Shown here piece after piece: positions 56,855-64,000 of a stretch of 64,000 bases of DNA. Origin of the DNA: Poecilobothrus nobilitatus (taxonomy: Eukaryota; Arthropoda; Insecta; Diptera; Dolichopodidae). The position numbers and the translations under genes were made by a program. How positions within the stretch are numbered: position 1 is the stretch's first letter; each line of letters opens with the position of its first letter. Below the pieces are notes generated by a model. It ran no database searches, was not told where the DNA came from, and was given only the letters and a program-made list of their open reading frames with translations. Location of the stretch: the NCBI GenBank assembly GCA_947095535.1, contig OX352772.1:215440222-215504221 (forward strand). Reading direction: 5' to 3'.

Positions 56855-57181
56855 TATATATTAAATATACTTACCGAAAATATAAAATATATTAAAACTT
56901 AAGGAAACAACGATTTTCAAATCACTCTCTTAAGCGAAACACCACGAATATTTAATAAAATTTGTATTCAAAGAAAAAGAGGTTCAAACACTTTGAATTA
57001 TCGCACAGAACTGAGCAAAAATATAAATAAAAGAAAATTTCAAACAGAATGTAAAAGTTGGCGCCAAAATTCAAAAAAAAATTTATTAAAAAATTTATTA
57101 AAAACTACAACTAAAGTTATAATTAAAAATACGTTAAGAGGGCTCATTACAGGTGGGGGGTTATTACCGGGGGTTTTACCC

Positions 57182-57746
57182 TATGCATGGGTAAAAAATT
57201 CGAATGTACTATTAAAAAAAAGGAAGGTGATAGAAATGTAATTAAAATATATAATTTTGTAGACTTAAATTTAATTGTATAAATTTAAATTTTTTATTTT
57301 GTCTTTCTTTTTTACTCTAATTAATTATGTCAATTTATATTGTTAATGTTTACAATTCTCCGCCTTCTTTGAATCAAATTAATTATCTTAATTATAATTT
57401 TAGTGTTGCTCAACAAAACATTAGGAGTCTTAGAAAAAATTTTGATGTTTTTGTAGGCAATTTACTAGCTCTTGATCATTTGCCAGATATTATATTCCTC
57501 CCTGAGATTTGGATTTTTGATTATGAGGTAATTAATTTCAATTTTTCTAATTACAATTTTTATGCCTTTTGTAACAACACATATGCAGCTAGTGGTGTTG
57601 CAGTGTTTATAAGAAATGATATTAAATATGTAGTGGAATCTGTTAACCTAATTAGTTCTGCTACTTTAAAATTAGACTGCGTTATCAATAAACTATATTT
57701 TTTTTTATTTGCATATACAGATTTCATATTCGACATATTTCTGATT
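57182..57746 (+). pseudogene. LINE copy B, ORF1 end and ORF2 endonuclease start
   Basis: Resumes after the TA at 57182-57183 with WVKNSNVLLKKRKVIEM (shifted near 57225), then an ORF1 stop near 57283. ORF2 starts at 57327 (MSIYIVNVYN...). It shows the endonuclease pattern SVAQQNIRSLRKNFDVFVGN, then DIIFLPEIWI (with the conserved Glu) and ASGVAVFIRN. The frame runs to 57761 only by entering the family B repeat that truncates it at about 57747. RT and the rest are absent. Confidence 0.75.
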
Positions 57747-59150
57747 ATACCCGTACGATAAGGATCGAGTATATTAAAATTGCTCCTCCGTTTGTAACAC
57801 CTCGAAATAAGCTAGCTAGATATATCTTCAAAGATATGGATCGGATCAGAAAAAAATTCTAAGTCGATTGAGCTTTGGCCGTCCGTTCGTCTGTCCACGA
57901 GCAAGATAACTCAAAAACTAAGAAAGCTAGAGTCTTGAAATTAACACAAAATATTCTTAGAACATTTGTCTGTTCCCTTTTTTTTCGTTGAGATCCGACC
58001 AATACTTCGGGTAGCTCTCGAACACCTAACTTTTAGATCCCCAAAATTTTTTTTGAAGCAGAGACATGAAATTTTATATGCTGAAAGATATCATAAAAAT
58101 ATTAATTTTTTTTTAACAATTTTTTTTTGTAGCCTCACCCGTTACGGAGTTACAGTCCCTCAAACTTTTAAAAATACCTATTTTTAAATGCATGTCTCAT
58201 GTTCTGCTTAAGATGTTTTCAATCAGAAAACGTCATTCGACAGATATTTTCTTTTAATTTGTAAATTAGTATCAAAATTATACAATTTTTTTAAATGTAG
58301 TATTTAAATTAACCGTTATGTGAAAACCAAATTTTGCAAGATTTTTCTACCCCCATAACTCCAGAACGCTGTCATATAGGGACTTGCAATTTTGAGGACA
58401 GAAAGAACTTTTAGAATTAGTATAAGTTTGTTTACAAATTTGTTTTGCACCACCCCCTGTCTATGAGCTATTAGAGCTCAAAAATTGAAAATTTGGTATT
58501 TTTAAACACCTTTAACTTAGACACCTGTACACATTTTCTTCGGCAAGACGAAAAAATTAAAGCTACAGTAATATATTTTTATGTGTTTTAATGGTTTCTT
58601 TTAGTTCAATAGGGCTCCTAAGTTACAGCCCCCTAAAATTGCAGAAAAAGCCCTATTTTCAGATGTATATATCTCAGGCTCTGCGTAGTAGTTTTACAAT
58701 CTAAAATCACTAGAAGACCGGAAATTGCCTTCTTGCCTCTACAAAACAATATCAAAATTATGAAATAGTTTGTAATTTACTATTTAAATTTACCGTTATG
58801 TTAAAACCAAATTTTGCATGATATTTTTTTATTCATAACTCCGACACGCTTTGAGATAGAACCCGAAATTTTGAGACAAGAAAGAACTTTTAGAATTAGT
58901 ATAAGTTTTTTCAGAAGATTTTTTGATAGCACCATCTTTTTAAAAGTTATTACGCCTCAAAAATTGAAAATTTGCTATATTTAGACACCTGTAACTTTGC
59001 ACCTGTAAAAATTTTACTACGACAAGACATGAAAATTAAAGGTTCAATAATATATTTTTACGTGTGTTAACGAGTTTTCTTAGTTATATAGGGTTCCGGA
59101 CTTACAGCCCCCCCCCCCCCCCAAATTACCAGTTATCCCCCAGTTATTTA
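57747..59150 (+). repeat. Family B Helitron-like repeat, diverged subtype
   Basis: Starts 'tatacccgtacgataaggat', then 'cctccgtttgtaacacctcg', a degenerate GTCC tract ('gtccgttcgtctgtccac') and 'actcaaaaactaagaaagct'. The body is longer and differs from other copies, with three similar sub-blocks ('gctcaaaaattgaaaatttg', 'cctcaaaaattgaaaatttg'). A 15-base C run lies at 59108-59122. The usual 3' end is replaced by 'tttacatatcgtataata' at 59150. Confidence 0.7.
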
Positions 59151-60000
59151 CATATCGTATAATAATACGTCACTGATGAATGAATGATATATAATACATA
59201 TGAGCCTATAGTATAAATTATTATAGTAGTATGGATATGCCGGTTCTGGTGTAGGAGCTTTTCTATAGCTTTTAGTCCTCCTAAAAGTATGCAAAACAAG
59301 TTATTTGCATATACTCGTTCAAGAGTATGCAAAATGAGTAAAAAGGATCGTGTCTTTGATATTTTAAATTAAAAAAGCTATAGTGATGAATATTTTAAAT
59401 TAGGATAAAAATATTAAAAGTTTTTAAGGTTTGGTTTAAAACTTTCAAAGTCAGATTTAAATACAAAATCATTATTAAAGTTTAAACATATTTACCAAAA
59501 TTCAAATTTACATTCTATTATAACAATTTGAGTTCTCATAACCTTATGCAAAAAAATTAGTAGCGTGAAGATATGAAAAGTTTTTAAAGTTTGGTTTATA
59601 TACAAAATTATTATTATTAAAGTTTCACCATATTTACCAAAAGTCAAATTTACATTCTATTATAACAATTTGAGTCCTCCTAACCTTACACAAAAAAGTT
59701 GCTTTGTCTACGCTCGTCGGAAAGTATGCAAATAAACGTTATGAGTAAATAGGCTTGATTCTTTCTGATATTTTAAATTTATAAAAAAATTTAAAATTTA
59801 ATTAAAAGTTATTGAATATTCTAAATAAAACTTAGTGGTTAGTATATCAATTATGTTTTAATTTAAAATTTAAAAAGCTTGAACTATTGTGCTGAATATT
59901 GGTAAAGATATGAAAAGTTTTTAAAGTTTGCTTTAAATACAAAATTAAAAAAAGTTTTAAAACTTGATTTGAATATATTTAAGTTTTAAGTTGAACGGTT
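59151..60000. repeat. A+T-rich tandem-like repeats, ~165-bp spacing
   Basis: The phrases 'aaaagtttttaaagtttg', 'catatttaccaaaa', 'tttacattctattataacaa' and 'agtatgcaaa' recur at about 59410, 59575 and, partially, 59915. Between copies are diverged 'ctcgttc/ctcgtcgg aaagtatgcaaa' blocks. No coding potential is visible. Confidence 0.5.
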
Positions 60001-60263
60001 GTAATTAAATAAAATATTATAACAAAACATTTCATTTAAAAATTATTTTGTATAATAAAATGGTAAAAACTATATTGTTAATAATATAAGCCGCGGTCAT
60101 GAAATACAAATTGAAAATGTGATCAAGTTCAAGTTCAAGTTAAAAGTAAAAAAAATTAATAAAACCTGGGTTTAAAAAGTTGTTTTTTAATATTAATTAA
60201 CATCATTGCATTTCTTACTAAAAGTTTATAAATTATTTTTTCATTAAATAATATCTAGTTTAT

Positions 60264-60683
60264 TTATCCATGAATCATGTTTTTTATCAAAGCCAAGCCA
60301 CCTTGATTTCCTTTTTTTCTTATTATTTTTTCTACAAGGTAAACATTAGGAAGTTTAACATATGTAAGTTCAGGTTCATAAAAACTGCCTTTTATTGGTT
60401 TTTGTGTGTAATGAAGTAAATTGTGTGTAATCAATGTTATTGGATCAGTTCTTTTTATTTTCGCTATTGTATAAATTTCTGTTGACCAATTAGGTTGATA
60501 ACCTTTTGCAAATATACCTTTAAAGTTACTTATACGAACAAAATCTCCATCTTTGTATTTTGCTTTTCGGAATACTTTTAATTTATTGTAGACAGTTTTT
60601 AATAGCAATTTCTCATTTTTCTTTGTAACCCTTTTAGGTGGAAGTTTAATTGTATAATAATATGTTGAGTTATATTTATACAC
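60264..60683 (-). pseudogene. Polinton/Maverick integrase, C-terminal part
   Basis: Minus strand: YNSTYYYTIKLPPKRVTKKN, then an SH3/chromo-like domain with YKDGDFVRISNFKGIFAKGY, PNWSTEIYTIAKIKRTDPIT, GSFYEPELTYVKLPNVYLVE and IIRKKGNQGG at the end. This is the characteristic C-terminus of Polinton-type (retroviral-fold) integrases. The ORF start at 60683 lies in repeat DNA. The true upstream part is at 62179-62308, separated by a 1.5-kb family B insertion. The stop at 60264 looks natural. Confidence 0.8.
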
Positions 60684-62178
60684 GTACGATAAGTATCGGG
60701 TATAATAAAATTACTCCTCCGTTTGTAACACCTCGAAATAAGCGAGCTAGATATACCTTCAAAGGTTAGAATCGGATCAGAAAAAAATTCTAAGTCGATT
60801 GAGCCATGTCCGTCCGTCAGCCCGTCAGCACGCTAACTCAAAAACTAAGAAAGCTAGAATCTTGCAATTTACACAAAATATTCTGGGAGCAATTTGTAGG
60901 CTCCCTATTTTTTTTGGTTGGGTTCCGCCCCACCCGTTACGAAACTACAGCTCCCCAAAGGTTCAAAAAAGCTCTATATTTAAATTGTTATAGCACAAGT
61001 TGTATAAGGTATATCTTCATTTTGAAAACGCCAGACGATTACTACTTTTATTAGCTTTAAAAGTATATATACCATAAATATATACTTGTGGCATACGATG
61101 TCTTAATTTACCGTTATGCGAAACTCAAATTTTGCAAAATCCTTTAACACTTCTATCTTCTAAACGGCTTATGTCGGAAACTTGAAATTTTGAAAAAAGT
61201 TAGATTTTTGAAAATAAGTATGAGTCATTTCAGAAATTTTTTTTGTATCACACCCCGTTTAGGAGTTGTAAGGGGTCAAAAACTGAAAATTTCCTATTTT
61301 TAAACACCTGTAACTTGAACACCTGTTAAAATTTTTTTGAAGTAATACATAAAAGTTAAAGCTTCAACATTATACTCTTATTTCTATTAACAATTTTTTT
61401 TAATAATATAGGGATACTTTATAATTGACGAAAGTGTAACTTGATTTTTTAAAATTTTCTAACAAATTTCTTTAACGAATTTTTTGCATTTTGTTTTACT
61501 CGATAATTTGAAACTTTTGAGGATATGATGCGTAGTACAAAAAAATGTAAATAAATAAACAACATAACGGTTGCTTGAAGAATTTTTATTTATATGATAT
61601 TGATATACATACATACTTATATAATAACATGTTGATTTACATATCGTATATATATGTCAGTGACGAATGAATGATAAAAGTATAGATTTATATTATATAG
61701 CGCCGTATTTACATACATATATGTATTTTATTGTACTTATAAGAAATTATTCTATAAATGGAAATATTTTTAAAGAAATGTGTGGCGATATACTTATAAC
61801 AATATAAATATACTATGTGCGCATTAATATAATATAATATTTAAAATTATATTTACTATTTTGTACTTAGTAAATTTAATATACATTTACCGCTTAGTAT
61901 TAAATGGTACTATAGAATATTTGAAAAAGTTTTGGATTAATAATCGTTATGTGAAAGGTTAGAATCTGCTTTTGAAGAATGTATGTATACATATAAACAT
62001 ATAGTTTGAATATATGTACAACCCATATTTCTAGAAATTATAAAATTCACCGAAATTATTTTAAAATACTAAAATATTAAAAAAATAATATTGTAAGAGT
62101 GACAGGCTGTGAACATACTAAAGGTTCGTTCGGGTATCTAAGAGTTGACAAAGGCAACTGTATTTTTTCTCATTTTCT
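60684..62178 (+). repeat. Family B Helitron-like repeat inside the Polinton integrase
   Basis: Near-complete copy (~1.5 kb). It starts 'cacgtacgataagtatcggg', with a short GTCC tract ('gtccgtccgtcagcccgtca', 60809-60828), 'actcaaaaactaagaaagct' and the standard body. It ends 'gtgacaggctgtgaacatac' and 'aactgtattttttctcattt' at about 62175. Integrase coding sequence abuts both sides. Insertion is the simplest explanation. Confidence 0.8.
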
Positions 62179-62308
62179 GTTAGCGCTGGCAGAATAGTTA
62201 ACCATTTATATATGCCTTTTAAACTAAACTGTTTCCACATTGTGTTTTTTAAGGTACGATTAAAACGTTCTACAATTGATGCATTTAGTTCTGAATATAG
62301 GTAGATAA
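62179..62308 (-). pseudogene. Polinton/Maverick integrase, catalytic-Glu segment
   Basis: Minus strand reads YSELNASIVERFNRTLKNTM, then FSLKGIYKWLTILPALT. The VERFN block contains the third catalytic acidic residue of the DDE integrase. It joins in register to YNSTYY at 60683 when the repeat is ignored. Everything N-terminal (zinc domain and both Asp residues) is missing: within about 10 bases the plus-strand ATPase begins, implying a deletion junction at about 62300-62312. Confidence 0.75.
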
Positions 62309-62311
62309 TAA

Positions 62312-63040
62312 ATGATTAATTTTATTCATCCATTTACAATGATGATAGCAGGACCATCTGGATGTGGAAAAACAACATTTGTGTGTAATTTAATTGAAAA
62401 TATTAACAGATTGATTTACCAAAAAATTGAAACAATAAAATGGTGTAACCCAGAAATTTCTGCTATTCCGAACAATATAGATTTTCCTGATATAGACTTT
62501 TACACCAGTATTCCGAAAGAGTTTAGTGGGAATGAAAATAGACCTACTTTAATTGTTTTAGATGACTTAATGTTAGATTCTGCAAATAAACAAGTATGCG
62601 AACTATTTACTAAAGGTTCGCACCATCGTAATTTATCTATTGTATTGTTAACGCAAAACGTTTTTCATCAGAGGAAATTTTCAAGAGATATTTCATTAAA
62701 TTGTAAATATTTAGTGCTTTTCAAAAACCCTCTAGGCAAATCGCAGATTTTTCCTCTTGCTAGACAACTATATCCAGAAAATATAAAGGATTTCTTTAGA
62801 GTATATAATAAGTCAACATCAAAGCCACATAGTTTTATTGTATTGGATTTAACACAAGACATTAACGACTTATTTCGTATTAGAACCAATATTTTTTCAA
62901 AAGAATATTGTATATGCTTCTCTGGTACGGGTGATTTGAACAACAGCTGTCAAAAATATGAAACGATTGAAGAAAAACCAACATATATATATTATCATAT
63001 ATACATATATATCAACACGGTGGGTTTTTACCAACTTTAA
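62312..63040 (+). CDS. Polinton/Maverick packaging ATPase (FtsK/A32-like)
   Basis: 242 codons. A Walker A motif (AGPSGCGKTTFVCNLI, residues 13-28) and Walker B (RPTLIVLDDLML, about 77-88) are both present. A sensor-like block (LSIVLLTQNVFHQRKFSRDI) and KYLVLFKNPLGKSQI follow. This matches the DNA-packaging ATPase shared by Polintons, adintoviruses and virophages. The last ~20 residues read through an AT microsatellite (62976-63012). The gene may therefore end slightly earlier in an intact copy, or its tail is shifted. It is divergent from the integrase, as in Polintons. No internal stop. Confidence 0.88.
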   Translation: MINFIHPFTMMIAGPSGCGKTTFVCNLIENINRLIYQKIETIKWCNPEISAIPNNIDFPDIDFYTSIPKEFSGNENRPTLIVLDDLMLDSANKQVCELFTKGSHHRNLSIVLLTQNVFHQRKFSRDISLNCKYLVLFKNPLGKSQIFPLARQLYPENIKDFFRVYNKSTSKPHSFIVLDLTQDINDLFRIRTNIFSKEYCICFSGTGDLNNSCQKYETIEEKPTYIYYHIYIYINTVGFYQL

Positions 63041-63090
63041 TCGGAACTATATTATCTGGTGTAATAGGAAAATTGCTCAGTAAGATATAA
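63016..63090 (+). pseudogene. Possible Polinton minor-capsid-like short segment
   Basis: In the frame after the ATPase the DNA encodes HGGFLPTLIGTILSGVIGKL and a stop at 63087. A Gly-Phe-Leu start with a small hydrophobic amphipathic stretch resembles the minor capsid/pX-type peptides of adenovirus-like elements. The upstream part is confused by the AT microsatellite. It is short and overlaps the ATPase tail, so this is tentative. Confidence 0.4.
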
Positions 63091-63646
63091 TGCAGCGAAT
63101 GATTGTTATGCCACCAGAAATATTTTCAAAATTCAGCAAATTATTTCAAGATGATTAAAATTTCGATATATTAGATCAAAAAATGAAAAAAAACTTGTAT
63201 ATGATAAAAAATTAAAACCATTGCTAAAATGGAACATACATCGTCAAAACCTCCTCAAATATGGAATTAACAAAAGACAAGCAAATAGATTACCAGACAA
63301 GTCTAATAATTTTTCATTTGATACATGTACTCAAACAAAATTCTTTTCTAAACGAAATGCATATACAGAAACTGAATTACCTAAATACAAATCAACATCA
63401 ACATAGACCAATTTTGTACCTTTAGTTACTGATGATGTGTTTGAATATGACTCTCAAAAAGAACATTCAGATATGTATATCGATTTAACACATTACGATT
63501 TGGATGAATAAAATTCATTTAAAAAATTAGCTCAAACTGAAATGTTGAAAGATGAAAAATTAGTGGAAAGACCATCTCTCATCTCTGATTATCGAATGTT
63601 TGAAACATCGAGTGGTGATGTAATTACCGTTGCTGTACCATCATAA
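63090..63646 (+). pseudogene. Polinton-associated structural-type gene, decayed, unassigned
   Basis: ATG at 63090 begins MQRMIVMPPEIFSKFSKLFQ and meets a stop at 63157. Reading continues with NFDILDQKMKKNLY, then by a frame change into KPLLKWNIHRQNLLKYGINK (63221-63406), and further to ISDYRMFETSSGDVITVAVP with a stop at 63644. The start with 'M..I.PPE', an 'LD..M' block and 'Y...L..YG' is reminiscent of an uncharacterised Polinton gene near the ATPase. I cannot name it. Two stops and one shift make it non-functional. Confidence 0.45.
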
Positions 63647-63689
63647 AAGAAAAATGTAAAACTATTTCAAAAGAATTAAATTATAAATT

Positions 63690-64000
63690 CCGAACTAGAT
63701 TTTAAAAAGAACAGACATCAAGAATTTTTATGGACAACGACATACAACGGGCATATGGACAACGACAAAACAACTAATAATTTAATAAATTTATTGGAAA
63801 AATTCGTTATAGTGTTGACAAATGGAAAACTTAAAGTTGAATTTTTAACAGCATACATAAATGGAAATACTCGACTAATTGATATTTCTCATTTACAAAA
63901 CAATAATGAATACCCTTCAGATAGAGAAAGTGTTGAAATTGTATCAGTTGACTTTATATCAGTCTGTGGCCAATATTGTTGTGTATATTTATGGATGCGA
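63690..64000 (+). CDS. Unassigned open frame running off the window edge
   Basis: An open frame without stop from about 63690 to the window end. The first ATG is at 63755 (MDNDKTTNNLINLLEKFVIV). It continues with TNGKLKVEFLTAYINGNTRL and ends with SVDFISVCGQYCCVYLWMR. Position after the ATPase suggests another Polinton gene. No motif is recognised and the product is partial. Confidence 0.4.

Larger units (their letters stand above)
51572..57181 (-). mobile_element. Pogo-like DNA transposon, 5.6 kb, with TIRs and TA duplication
   Basis: Left terminus GGGTGAAACCCCCAGTAAT, right terminus (inverted) GGGTAAAACCCCCGGTAAT: 17 of 19 bases agree. Both ends are flanked by TA (51570-51571 and 57182-57183). 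LINE copy A at 49089-49110 shows the empty site with one TA. Subterminal repeats of 'agtaatgagcccc' type lie at 51731-51790 and 57135-57170. Inside are a family A repeat, a minus-strand broken transposase (53200-55513) and a mariner-type element. TA targeting and the transposase identify it as Tc1/mariner superfamily, pogo/Tigger-like. Confidence 0.85.

Overview
The window is a strongly A+T-rich block of nuclear DNA from an insect, most likely a higher fly (Schizophora). The evidence is dipteran-style (GTCC)n Helitron-like repeats (DINE-1/mini-me type), 50-60 nt introns in a decayed transposase, Jockey-, RTE- and Penelope-type retroelements, errantivirus-like Gypsy elements and a Polinton/Maverick. 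I find no host gene, rRNA or functional tRNA. Nearly every stretch is a mobile element or its wreckage, often inserted inside another element, as expected for pericentromeric heterochromatin or a transposon-rich cluster.

Layout. 1-5712: a satellite array (~146-bp units) and a large fold-back inverted repeat. 5877-11640: two LINE copies (minus, then plus). 11684-18535: errantiviral env fragments, two Helitron-like repeats (family A), LINE and RTE fragments present twice, and a tRNA-derived SINE in only one of the two. 18740-26440: four more decayed retroelements (LINE minus, LINE plus with a deleted RT core, errantivirus pol plus, LINE minus). 27905-33830: Helitron-like repeats of families A and B, including a palindromic stretch. 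33832-46663: two errantivirus copies in tandem on the minus strand sharing the middle LTR; the left copy is truncated in pol and the right one runs LTR-leader-gag-pol-env-LTR with disabling mutations. 46664-49007: a Penelope-like element split by a family A repeat. 49008-57746: two copies of one LINE. The first is interrupted by a family B repeat, the second by a 5.6-kb pogo-like DNA transposon. That transposon itself contains a family A repeat and an apparently intact mariner-type (DD41D) element with near-perfect inverted repeats. 57747-60000: family B repeat and tandem repeats. 60264-64000: Polinton remains, with a minus-strand integrase split by a family B repeat, a plus-strand packaging ATPase and decayed structural-type ORFs running to the window edge.

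The best-preserved coding sequences are the mariner transposase (365 codons, TIRs and TA duplication present) and the Polinton ATPase. The two LINE copies act as uninterrupted reference sites for each other and fix the boundaries and insertion order of the nested elements. An apparently unexplained signal is a compact GC-rich RNA fold, with a possible pseudoknot, just after the primer-binding site in both errantivirus leaders. All family names come from recognising motifs by eye; no database search was run.
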